Below, in pieces: positions 17,258-24,421 of a stretch of 64,000 bases of DNA. A program made the position numbers and the translations under genes. Source of the DNA: Candidatus Iainarchaeum sp. (GTDB lineage Archaea; Iainarchaeota; Iainarchaeia; Iainarchaeales; JAGVWC01); contig JAGVWC010000009.1 in the NCBI GenBank assembly GCA_018304465.1, positions 62,001-126,000 of the forward strand. The letters run 5' to 3'. The notes under the pieces are model-generated. The model searched no databases. It was not told where the DNA came from and saw only the letters and a program-made list of their open reading frames with translations. The first letter of the stretch is position 1, and each line of letters begins with the position of its first letter.

Positions 17258-18328
17258 TCAGGGATAAAAATCGATTCGCGGATCAACAAACTTTTTCCAG
17301 TATTCCTTTTTTTCCGTCACATTTTGCGGAACGGTGTAAATATCCGAGCGGAGAGGCTTTCCCGCCACACTTTCTTTCATAGCGCGGGTCGGCTTCCAGT
17401 CCAAGCCAATTTTTTTCATCGCTTTTTGAAACAGATAACATCGGAGTTCAAGCATTTTTTGTTTCAGTTTTTCCTTGTCCAAACCTGCAAGTCGTTCCCA
17501 CTGTGCGACCGAAAAATCAGACAACACCATTTCCAATTCTCGGATTTTTTCAAACGGAACTGGCTTTTTATCCAGCAACACCGCCCAATGAGTCAGCCCG
17601 TTAATTGGGTCGCCCTCATATGCGCTGTGTGCAGAGACGGTATCTATTTTGATTCGCACGTTTTCGTAGACACAAAAAATTTGTAGGTCTTTTCCCGGCA
17701 ATGCGCTCGCTTGAGGCCAAAGTTCTGTTGCCTTTAAATTTAACACTTCTTTTATTGCCAACGAGTGGTTTTTCCCGAATACGTTCGTGGCATCATACGG
17801 ACCGTTGACTTCGATCCCAAAATCAGTGTAAATGTCTGAGTACAACCCGTTAATGACGTGGTATCCGGCCATATACAACCGTCCTAATTGGCGTGCGATG
17901 TCGGGAGTGGCTTTCAAAAATGCGATTTCTTTAAGCATTTTTTGAATTTCGTCTTCCGAATAGACTGAATTGATTCCATCTACGCAAAATGGGTTGGAGT
18001 GGCGTTGTATATTGTTGATTTCATAAAAAAATTCAACCAATTCCAGTCTTTTTTTTTTGCTAATCTTCGCGAGTTTCAATTCCGTTGTGAGAAAGAAAAG
18101 TTGGGTGCTGAGCGCGCTTGGATTTGGAAACAATTTGGCCAATTCTTTCTTGCTCAGTCCGCTTTCGTCGCATTTTTTCTTCAAGTTTGCCAAGAAGTCA
18201 ATCCATTCTTTTGCGTATAAGGAGTGCATGGCAATAAAATCAACTGGCTGAAGCGTAGTCGTATCCATCCCGACAAGTGCGTCCGAAAATCCGTCCACCA
18301 GTGGGTCTAACCAGGCATCATTTTTCAA
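17258..18328 (-). CDS. Unknown helical protein partnered with a PEP-mobile-domain protein
   Basis: The ORF opens at 18442, but its first part lies over the upstream PEP-domain gene. TTG 18328, 9 bases after GGGGAAG and overlapping the upstream stop, is the likely start (about 356 residues); an ATG at 18355 is possible. The protein is mostly helical, with charged helices (AKISKKKRLELVEFFYEIN) and a mixed region around GIEVNGPYDATNVFGKNHS. It has no signal peptide or membrane segment, and I do not recognise the family. Tight coupling implies it works with the swivelling phosphohistidine domain encoded just before it. Confidence 0.65.
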   Translation of the reverse strand: MKNDAWLDPLVDGFSDALVGMDTTTLQPVDFIAMHSLYAKEWIDFLANLKKKCDESGLSKKELAKLFPNPSALSTQLFFLTTELKLAKISKKKRLELVEFFYEINNIQRHSNPFCVDGINSVYSEDEIQKMLKEIAFLKATPDIARQLGRLYMAGYHVINGLYSDIYTDFGIEVNGPYDATNVFGKNHSLAIKEVLNLKATELWPQASALPGKDLQIFCVYENVRIKIDTVSAHSAYEGDPINGLTHWAVLLDKKPVPFEKIRELEMVLSDFSVAQWERLAGLDKEKLKQKMLELRCYLFQKAMKKIGLDWKPTRAMKESVAGKPLRSDIYTVPQNVTEKKEYWKKFVDPRIDFYP

Positions 18329-18647
18329 GCGCAAACACTTCCCCGGTTTTTCCATCCATTTCAACCAGTTGTCCGTTTCGAAGGCGTACCGTCGCATCTC
18401 TTGTTCCAACCACACAAGGGATTCCCATCTCACGCGCAACAATAGCAGGATGGGACATCATAGCCCCGATATCGCAAATAATTCCGCCCGCTTTTGACAT
18501 GAGCGGAACCATTGTTGGATCAGTAATTCGCGTGACGAGGATATCGCCGTTTTGAAAAGACGGCCAGTCGGTTTTTTCCAGGATGACCTTTACTTTCCCC
18601 CTTATTTTTCCAGAACTTACCCCAACACCCTGTAAAATTTTTTCCAA
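18318..18647 (-). CDS. Stand-alone PEP-utilising enzyme mobile (phosphohistidine) domain
   Basis: A 109-residue protein that is only the swivelling domain of PEP synthase/PPDK-type enzymes. The signature GGIICDIGAMMSHPAIVARE with GIPCVVGT contains the phospho-accepting His in SHPAIVAR. Full-length enzymes have this domain between an ATP-grasp domain and a PEP-binding barrel, neither of which is in this gene. It is followed by an overlapping gene of unknown fold. It could shuttle phosphate between unlinked domains, or be a binding module as in rifampicin phosphotransferase-like proteins. Confidence 0.85.
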   Translation of the reverse strand: MEKILQGVGVSSGKIRGKVKVILEKTDWPSFQNGDILVTRITDPTMVPLMSKAGGIICDIGAMMSHPAIVAREMGIPCVVGTRDATVRLRNGQLVEMDGKTGEVFALEK

Positions 18648-18658
18648 ACAACCACCCC

Positions 18659-19408
18659 TTATTTTCGCACTTGAATCGTTCTACGCGTTCCGTCACTGTA
18701 GACGAGTTGAATAACGCTTTGTCCTCGTTGTAATGCCTTGCCTACCGGTACTTTTCTTCCGGTAAGCGCTTCAACGGCATAATCTACTTGGATTGGAATT
18801 CCCTTTTCCCCGCCGTGACTCACGAAATTCAAAAAATAAACCGGAGAACCTCTGGTTAATTCTTTTCCGTGTAATCGAAAAATATCTGCAACCTCGGTCA
18901 CTTGGTGCATTTTTTCTCGCACACGCGCTTGGGATTCAAAACTTGGTACGGATTTACCGGCTCCGTATTGTTCCATTTTTCCGATAATATTTTGCTGGGC
19001 CTTTCTTGTTTTTGGATACTGTCGAAATCGTTTGTCCGTATTAACAAGGGCCAAACTTGGATTTTGAACGTGATGATGTCCTTGTACGTGAATGCCCTCA
19101 TCTGAAAGTTTTGCGGAAATACCCAAAAAGTTGGCTTGGTCTGTTTCGACCGCGCGTTGTAATGGAGAAGCGATTCCGGTATAGAAAAGGCCGCGTGCTC
19201 TAATCTGACGCCAGATGCTTGGATTTCGCTTTAAAACTTCTATGAAACGCTCGCCATGACGTGTTGCATGTGCAAGACCGGGCAAGCTAAGAGGATATTG
19301 ATTTTCGTTTGCCCAACGTCCCGGTTGCATGATGGCTCGGTCATGTCGCGTGACGGCAAAAATTCCAACCAAACGTTTGGAAGACGCAGTCCTCTTTATC
19401 GGCTTCAA
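18659..19408 (-). CDS. Histidine phosphatase superfamily protein
   Basis: A 249-residue member of the phosphoglycerate-mutase-like superfamily. The catalytic VTRHDRA (RH motif) is near residue 20, the second arginine is in ASPLQRAVET near residue 83, and the second histidine is in NFVSHGGEKG near residue 198, as expected for phosphate transfer through a phosphohistidine. The TTG start follows GGTGA by 7 bases. The gene ends 11 bases before the PEP mobile-domain gene, so a three-gene unit built around phosphohistidine chemistry is likely. The substrate is unknown. Confidence 0.8.
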   Translation of the reverse strand: MKPIKRTASSKRLVGIFAVTRHDRAIMQPGRWANENQYPLSLPGLAHATRHGERFIEVLKRNPSIWRQIRARGLFYTGIASPLQRAVETDQANFLGISAKLSDEGIHVQGHHHVQNPSLALVNTDKRFRQYPKTRKAQQNIIGKMEQYGAGKSVPSFESQARVREKMHQVTEVADIFRLHGKELTRGSPVYFLNFVSHGGEKGIPIQVDYAVEALTGRKVPVGKALQRGQSVIQLVYSDGTRRTIQVRK

Positions 19409-19508
19409 CGGTGCTCACCTTGACAATTTATTCAATAAACCTGCAAAGGCTTTTTTAAGGTGCTTTTCCCAACTTTGGTTGAAGCGCCAGTAAAATCGCT
19501 TTTGTTTG

Positions 19509-19681
19509 TTATTCCAGTGCCGCCATGCGCGCTTCGAGCTCTTTTTCTCGGCCCAGTTTTTCGGCCACGACCTTTGGATTGATTGAGATGCCGCAGGTCG
19601 GACAAACCCTGGTGATTTTTTTTGGGTTACGAATACCACAAAATCTGAAATATGCGGAAAAAATTGTTTCGGGGTTAGGGT
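19509..19681 (-). pseudogene. Zinc-ribbon fragment, possible integrase C-terminal remnant
   Basis: A reading frame not matching any listed ORF encodes RFCGIRNPKK, CPTCGISINPKVVAEKLGREKE and stops at 19509. C-x-x-C-G followed by a charged helix is the usual tail of archaeal tyrosine recombinases. No start codon lies upstream and the first CxxC pair has lost a cysteine, so it is probably a remnant. It lies between repeats A and B, as a lost integrase of that cassette would. Confidence 0.45.
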
Positions 19682-20121
19682 TGAGAATGATGTGTGAGGA
19701 AGTCTCTCGGCGATACGACCTTGATTTTTTGCAATTCTTTTATCTTGAGCACGTTCTTGTCTCCGCTAATTAAAAAATCTGCATTAGCAGTTAGAGCGCA
19801 ATGAAAAAACTTGTCATCGTCGGGGTCTTCTGGCACGACTTTCGGCAAATACTTGGGTTGCACAAAAGCTGATTTTTGCTCGAAAGCCGCAAGCGCAAAA
19901 TCTCGAAATTCAACGGATGCGTACTTGGCGATTGCGTCGCGACCTAACACCCCCCTGATTTCACCCAAGATTTCTTCAGTCGCAAAGTTCTGGATTTTGT
20001 CAGAAAGCAACAACTTGAAAATATTGGCAGGCGGGCTTTCGCGCGACAACACAGCCGAAATAATGACGTTGGTGTCCAGTACCACATTAGGCTTTCTTTC
20101 GGGTTTTTCGGATAACGTCAT
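19675..20121 (-). CDS. PIN-domain ribonuclease toxin (VapC-like)
   Basis: A PIN-domain protein of the putative toxin family. VLDTNVIISAVL gives the first acidic residue, EILGEIRGVL the second, and EDPDDDKFFHCAL with DFLISGDKN completes the Mg2+ site; these proteins cleave RNA. The ORF opens at 20160, but ATG 20121 (MTLSEKPER) is a better start and overlaps the antitoxin by 35 bases; GTG 20085 directly before VLDTN is another choice. It pairs with the AbrB-like gene as a toxin-antitoxin module, common on mobile islands. Confidence 0.85.
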   Translation of the reverse strand: MTLSEKPERKPNVVLDTNVIISAVLSRESPPANIFKLLLSDKIQNFATEEILGEIRGVLGRDAIAKYASVEFRDFALAAFEQKSAFVQPKYLPKVVPEDPDDDKFFHCALTANADFLISGDKNVLKIKELQKIKVVSPRDFLTHHSQP

Positions 20122-20344
20122 TGATTTCTTCCTCGGTAAACTTGTTTTTGACGCCGGCACGCAAACGCTGGAATTCGGATACCAATTTCTGTGTATTCAT
20201 TTTCTTTAAAACAATAGTGTTCTTGTCCAACGGAGAAACCGTAAAAATCGTCTCCGATTCGGATTCCGTGAATTCACGCGTTTTTTTCGGAATAACAAGC
20301 TGGCCCTTAGTGGACATACGAGTCGTTTCAACAATTGTTTCCAT
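20087..20344 (-). CDS. AbrB/SpoVT-type antitoxin
   Basis: A small swapped-hairpin DNA-binding protein. TTRMSTKGQLVIPKKTRE is the AbrB signature, followed by a C-terminal helix (EEEINDVIRKTRKKA) that should bind the PIN toxin. METIVETT at 20344 is the likely start; the ORF track extends it to 20374. As in other modules of this kind it should repress its own promoter and neutralise the downstream PIN RNase. The two genes overlap. Confidence 0.82.
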   Translation of the reverse strand: METIVETTRMSTKGQLVIPKKTREFTESESETIFTVSPLDKNTIVLKKMNTQKLVSEFQRLRAGVKNKFTEEEINDVIRKTRKKA

Positions 20345-20422
20345 TCGTTTCACCCTGATACTATTAAAGGACAACCAATTTTTAAAACTTCTTAAAAGTA
20401 GGAAAATCTTAAAAGTAAGATT

Positions 20423-20488
20423 TTAGCCCCGGAGAAAATAACAGGGGAAGAGTAGGAGCCCAACCTCTTTTCGGCTTTTTGTCTTGCC
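20423..20488 (+). repeat. att-like repeat B with extended homology to repeat C
   Basis: It starts TTAGCCCCGGAGAAAATA (identical to repeat A) and continues, without gaps, in a 66-base match to repeat C with about 12 mismatches by my count. A perfect 8-bp inverted repeat AAAATCTT/AAGATTTT overlaps its left edge (20403-20424). Confidence 0.6.
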
Positions 20489-20545
20489 TTTTTTTTTATG
20501 AGTTGTACGTAAGGGTTTTTAGAGACTTGTGCCAAAATAACTTTA

Positions 20546-21088
20546 ATGGCATGGAAAGTTATCAATTCAAAGTATGCGTTTGACAACAAATTTGTGAAAG
20601 TCAGACAAGACGAATGCCTATTGCCGAACGGGTCTTCATCCGATTTTTTTACTGTAGAAATTCGAGATTGGGCACTGGTAGTTGCGTTTACGCCTTCAAA
20701 AGAAATCGTTTTGGTAAAACAATACCGGCACTCCGCCGGTCAAGAGCTGATTGAATTACCCGCAGGAGTAATGAAAAAAGATGAAAAACCGGAAGACGCA
20801 ATAAAACGTGAATTTTTGGAAGAAACCGGCATGGGACTAAAACAGATAGAAGAACTGGGAGCCTGGTTCACCATGAGCGGAAAAAGCAATTGTAAAACTA
20901 CCGCGTTTTTTGGGATTACGATGGAGCAAAAAGGAGCACAGCAATTGGACAAAGAAGAAAATATTCACATTCTTTTCAAAAAACCAAAAGAAGTTTTGCA
21001 AATGATTGCAACCGGAGAAATCAAAACAGCCCCTTATATCGCGGGAATCTTGGCCGCAAAAGAAAAACATCCCGAATATTTCAAGTGA
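20546..21088 (+). CDS. NUDIX hydrolase (ADP-ribose/NDP-sugar pyrophosphatase-like)
   Basis: A 180-residue NUDIX enzyme. The box is complete: GVMKKDEKPEDAIKREFLEETG, with REFLEE holding the metal-binding glutamates. The upstream LPAG-preceding strand and QYRHSAGQELIELP match the ADP-ribose pyrophosphatase branch, which cleaves nucleoside-diphosphate-linked sugars. It is the first gene of the B-C cassette, 18 bases before a sugar nucleotidyltransferase, so it may act on the same nucleotide sugars. The start MAWKV fits the start of the domain. Confidence 0.88.
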   Translation: MAWKVINSKYAFDNKFVKVRQDECLLPNGSSSDFFTVEIRDWALVVAFTPSKEIVLVKQYRHSAGQELIELPAGVMKKDEKPEDAIKREFLEETGMGLKQIEELGAWFTMSGKSNCKTTAFFGITMEQKGAQQLDKEENIHILFKKPKEVLQMIATGEIKTAPYIAGILAAKEKHPEYFK

Positions 21089-21106
21089 CCTTGAAGGTTT
21101 TGAAGA

Positions 21107-21868
21107 TTGAAGGCGATCATTTTAGCGGGTGGCCAAGGAAAACGATTCGGAATTGCTCAAAAAATACTGCCAAAATCGTTGGTTCCGATTGGAGGAACGC
21201 CAATTCTGAAAGCGGTTATTGAGGATTTTGCGCAAAATCCAGAAGTAGACGAAGTTATCATTCTTGCAGGGGGAAACCGAAGAATTCGAAATTTTGCCAA
21301 CTGGACTCGCTTCAAAAAACCCGTGGCCGTTCTAAACGTGGATAAAGGCGTTTTTGGAGACCTATTGAGTGTTCGAGACAAAATCGGAAATCAGCCTTTT
21401 ATCATAGGAAATGCTGACAATCTGGTTCTTGCCAGACTCCCAACCAAGGAACAATTTGAAAAGTCCAATGCTTGGATGGTAACCGCAGTTACCCGAATCA
21501 AAAAACCAGGAGAATTTACGGGAATTGAATTTGAAGGCGAAACCGTTACCCGTGTCGATGAAAAAACAAGAACAAGTCAAACCGACTTCGGGGTTGTTGG
21601 CAAAAAAATGCTTTCGCCAGAAGTAATGGATTTTATTGCAACCCAATCATTTCCAAGAAACTCCGGCATTGGGGCATTAACCCAACGCCTTTTCGAAACC
21701 GGAAAAAAAATAGTCCCAATTATCGTTCCACGAGAAAATATTATCCACGTTACCAACTTTTCGGATTGGTGGAAACACAGCAAACGCTATGATTCCTTAC
21801 GCGCCGCATGGATTGCCACCAAATCAAGAATTCCGAAAAGAAAGCCCAGACGACCATACAAACGGTGA
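21107..21868 (+). CDS. Nucleotidyltransferase of the NTP_transferase family
   Basis: A 253-residue nucleotidyltransferase. AIILAGGQGKRFG is the NTP-binding signature, followed by PKSLVPIGGTPILKAVIEDF, the VIILAGGN strand, IIGNADNLV as the acidic metal box and KKPGEFTGIEFEGE. The tail is very basic (KSRIPKRKPRRPYKR), unusual for sugar pyrophosphorylases. The TTG start is inferred from the signature. It faces the convergent GAPDH-like gene with a 1-base gap. It is a paralogue, not a copy, of the core-region nucleotidyltransferases and probably arrived with the island. Confidence 0.82.
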   Translation: MKAIILAGGQGKRFGIAQKILPKSLVPIGGTPILKAVIEDFAQNPEVDEVIILAGGNRRIRNFANWTRFKKPVAVLNVDKGVFGDLLSVRDKIGNQPFIIGNADNLVLARLPTKEQFEKSNAWMVTAVTRIKKPGEFTGIEFEGETVTRVDEKTRTSQTDFGVVGKKMLSPEVMDFIATQSFPRNSGIGALTQRLFETGKKIVPIIVPRENIIHVTNFSDWWKHSKRYDSLRAAWIATKSRIPKRKPRRPYKR

Positions 21869-21869
21869 A

Positions 21870-22844
21870 TCATAGGCGGGCCACTATGATTTTGGCAACA
21901 TCGTTAAAACGGGTTGCTGAATTCTCATTGTCAAACCACGCGGACAACAACAACTGGTTCCCAATCACCCGTGTTTGTTTGCCAAGCACAATAGCAGAAA
22001 ACGAAGAACCAATAAAGGCGTTTGAATCCTTTTCCGACTTCAAGAGCTGAACAAGGCCCTTCAAACTTTTCCTGCTTGCTTCCTCAAAAATACGGTTTAC
22101 CTGCCGCGGAGTGGCCTTTTTCTTCAAAACAAATCGTAGGTCCATCAAAGAAACGCCCGGATACGGGACCGTTCGATAATTCACAAAAAAATCCTTAAGA
22201 ACCGGGAAGAGTTTAGGCCCTACGTACTCCAAAGTGCAGGGCTTTAGCAAAATTTCACCAAACGGTTTTGAGATTTTATTCAGAGGTGTATTGTGAATAA
22301 CGCTTGCCGAAGCCGACAAAATTCCAAACTTGGAATGAACGATCTTGGCGACCGGAAGAAAACAATTGATGGTACAAGACCCATATGAGACAACATGGTG
22401 CTTTGAAGCAGCATATTCCTTTTCGTTAAACCCAACAATAAGCGTTTTATCTGCCGACATAGAAGTAGCTGAAATCAAAACTTTACGAATATTTTTCCGA
22501 AAATGCTGCATCGCTTGCTTTCGTTTCGTAAACTGACCAGAACACTCAAACACCAGTGAAACATCTTCAGACCACGGAATTAATCCTGGTTTTGATTCGG
22601 ATAAAAGCCCAATTTTTTTGTTACTTATCGAGAGCGTGTTCTTTCCAATCAGCCTAACCGGAAATCCGATAGGCCCAACAACGGCATCTGCTTTTAGGTT
22701 TCGAACAATTTGTGAAGGAGACGAAAACGGTTCATTAATTTGCACAATTTCATAGTTGGTCTTGCCCGAATTTTTTTCATGTATCCAAAGTCGAAGCAAA
22801 CGAAGCCCAAAACGACCAAGACCATTCAAACCAACTTTAATCAA
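21870..22844 (-). CDS. Divergent glyceraldehyde-3-phosphate dehydrogenase-like protein (bacterial type)
   Basis: The protein resembles the bacterial/eukaryal GAPDH, not the archaeal type II enzyme. KVGLNGLGRFGLRLLRLW is the NAD-binding start, SYGSCTINCFLPV holds the catalytic cysteine in its SCTxN box, and RTVPYPGVSLMDLRF matches the C-terminal TPNVSVVDL strand. TTG 22844 (MIKVGLNGLG, about 324 residues) is preferred over the ORF start at 22925 because it matches the family N-terminus and follows TTGGGGA. Several usual residues around the active-site His region (ASVIHNTPLN) differ, so activity or substrate may have changed. It sits in a mobile cassette with NUDIX and nucleotidyltransferase genes. 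Confidence 0.78.
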   Translation of the reverse strand: MIKVGLNGLGRFGLRLLRLWIHEKNSGKTNYEIVQINEPFSSPSQIVRNLKADAVVGPIGFPVRLIGKNTLSISNKKIGLLSESKPGLIPWSEDVSLVFECSGQFTKRKQAMQHFRKNIRKVLISATSMSADKTLIVGFNEKEYAASKHHVVSYGSCTINCFLPVAKIVHSKFGILSASASVIHNTPLNKISKPFGEILLKPCTLEYVGPKLFPVLKDFFVNYRTVPYPGVSLMDLRFVLKKKATPRQVNRIFEEASRKSLKGLVQLLKSEKDSNAFIGSSFSAIVLGKQTRVIGNQLLLSAWFDNENSATRFNDVAKIIVARL

Positions 22845-22929
22845 ACCAATCCCCAAGTTCAACAAAATTGATACGTTGATTCTATTAAAACGGTTATTTT
22901 CACCGACACTTGCCGAAGACGACATTTCG

Positions 22930-23008
22930 GACTTTTTCCCTGTTAGCCTCGGAGAGAAAAACAGAGAAAAAGTAGGAGTCCAACTCCTTTACGGGATTTT
23001 GTCTTGCC
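22930..23008 (+). repeat. att-like repeat C with shared left flank and hairpin
   Basis: GACTTTTTCCCTGTTAGCC is identical over 19 bases to the left side of repeat D. It continues TTAGCCTCGGAGAG and then matches repeat B to 23008. It contains the perfect hairpin AGGAGT-CCA-ACTCCT (22974-22988). Confidence 0.6.
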
Positions 23009-23067
23009 GTTTACTGACTGTGCGGAAGTCTTTTTATTACTTTTTGTGTTGAGCAATAATTCATTTT

Positions 23068-23098
23068 ATTGCTTAATATAATAAGCAATATTTATAAA
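23068..23098 (+). promoter_or_regulatory. Palindromic operator next to TATA box of the ATPase gene
   Basis: ATTGCTTA-ATATAA-TAAGCAAT is a perfect inverted repeat, directly followed by TTTATAAA (23091-23098) about 26 bases before ATG 23121. A regulator binding the palindrome would block transcription-factor access to the TATA region. Confidence 0.55.
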
Positions 23099-23120
23099 CG
23101 GTTTGGCAGATAATTAAGTC

Positions 23121-24398
23121 ATGATTTCAAAACAGGCCCTGAAAACGGTTATTTCAGACCAATGGAAGGAATTCGAATCCTTAAAGGATTCCGTTCCGCG
23201 AAGCGTTTTTTCCAAAGCCTCTTCGTATACCGGCGCTTCGGCATTTGTCGTCAAAGGCGTGAGGCGTTGCGGGAAGTCCACTTTGCTCAAACAGTTGTTA
23301 AAAGCGAAGTTTGATGGGAATTTTTTTTATTTCAATTTTGACGACGATCGGATAGCCGGTTTTATCACTGCCGATTTTCAAACTTTGATTGAAACCTTGA
23401 TTGAGGCATATGGAGAGAAAAAGACCGTTCTTTTCGACGAGATTCAGAACATTGCCGGCTGGGAACTGTTCATCAACCGGATTTTGCGCCAAGGCTACAA
23501 GGTTTTCATCACCGGTTCCAATGCGAACCTGCTAAGCAAGGAGCTTGGAACCCATCTGACGGGCCGTCATGTGGACATTGAACTGTACCCATTTTCATTT
23601 TGCGAGTTCTTGAAAGCAAACAAAATCGAAGTCCCGAGAAAAGGGTTCTATTCTACCGAACAAAAAGCCCAATTATCCAAAAAATTCAAGGAATACATTT
23701 TGAAAGGAGGAATGCCAGAACCCGTCGTACTAAAAAACGAGGAAATGTTGACCCAAGTATTCAACGATATTGTGCAAAAAGATATTGTCACCCGATACAA
23801 TCCGCGAAAACCGTCCGAACTCAAAATCGTATTAAAATTCCTGCTGGCCAATGTTTCAAATCCCATCACATATCGTTCCATCCAAAGCAACTTTAACATT
23901 AAATCCGCGAACACGATACAAAAATACACAGAATACGCGGAAGAAACATACCTAGTTTTCTCAGTCCAACGGTTTGAAAAAACACTTAAAAAGTTTGATA
24001 AAAACCCGAAAAAAATATATTGCGTCGACAACGGGTTGATCCTGAAGAATACTCCAACGATTTTGGAACGAAAAGGCGCCTTGTTGGAAAACATTGTTGC
24101 GGTTCAATTGAAACGCATTGGAAAAGAATTTTACTATTACAAAAACAAGTCCTCGCATAACGAAGCCGACTTCGTGGTACCCGATGAAAAAACCGCGATT
24201 CAGGTTTGTTACGAACTCACGGACACCAATAAAGAACGAGAACTAAAAGGATTAACCGACGCAATGAAGGAAACCAAAGCAAATACGGGGCATATTCTTA
24301 CGCTGGAGCAGGAACAGGAAATAGAATACAATGACAAGAAGATCCCTGTCAAACCCGTCTGGCAATGGTTAATCGAAACTGAACCCGATAACACGTAA
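23121..24398 (+). CDS. AAA ATPase with DUF4143 C-terminal domain
   Basis: A 425-residue ATPase. VVKGVRRCGKSTLLKQL is the Walker A, KTVLFDEIQNIAGWE the Walker B with the usual EIQ, and ITGSNANLLSKEL the sensor 1 region. The C-terminal half, with KKIYCVDNGLI, LLENIVAVQLKR and a PD-(D/E)XK-like EADFVV...AIQVCYE stretch, is the DUF4143 nuclease-like domain. These proteins are widespread in archaea and mobile regions, but their role is unknown. Transcription from the palindrome-plus-TATA promoter should be nearly leaderless, with the ATG at the expected start point. Confidence 0.9.
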   Translation: MISKQALKTVISDQWKEFESLKDSVPRSVFSKASSYTGASAFVVKGVRRCGKSTLLKQLLKAKFDGNFFYFNFDDDRIAGFITADFQTLIETLIEAYGEKKTVLFDEIQNIAGWELFINRILRQGYKVFITGSNANLLSKELGTHLTGRHVDIELYPFSFCEFLKANKIEVPRKGFYSTEQKAQLSKKFKEYILKGGMPEPVVLKNEEMLTQVFNDIVQKDIVTRYNPRKPSELKIVLKFLLANVSNPITYRSIQSNFNIKSANTIQKYTEYAEETYLVFSVQRFEKTLKKFDKNPKKIYCVDNGLILKNTPTILERKGALLENIVAVQLKRIGKEFYYYKNKSSHNEADFVVPDEKTAIQVCYELTDTNKERELKGLTDAMKETKANTGHILTLEQEQEIEYNDKKIPVKPVWQWLIETEPDNT

Positions 24399-24421
24399 AA
24401 ACTGTGATGAGAAGAAGGAAA

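Noticed and set aside
19415-19639. 74-residue minus-strand ORF listed in the track
   Set aside because: A different frame over the same bases gives the zinc-ribbon sequence CPTCG, so this ORF is the out-of-frame shadow.
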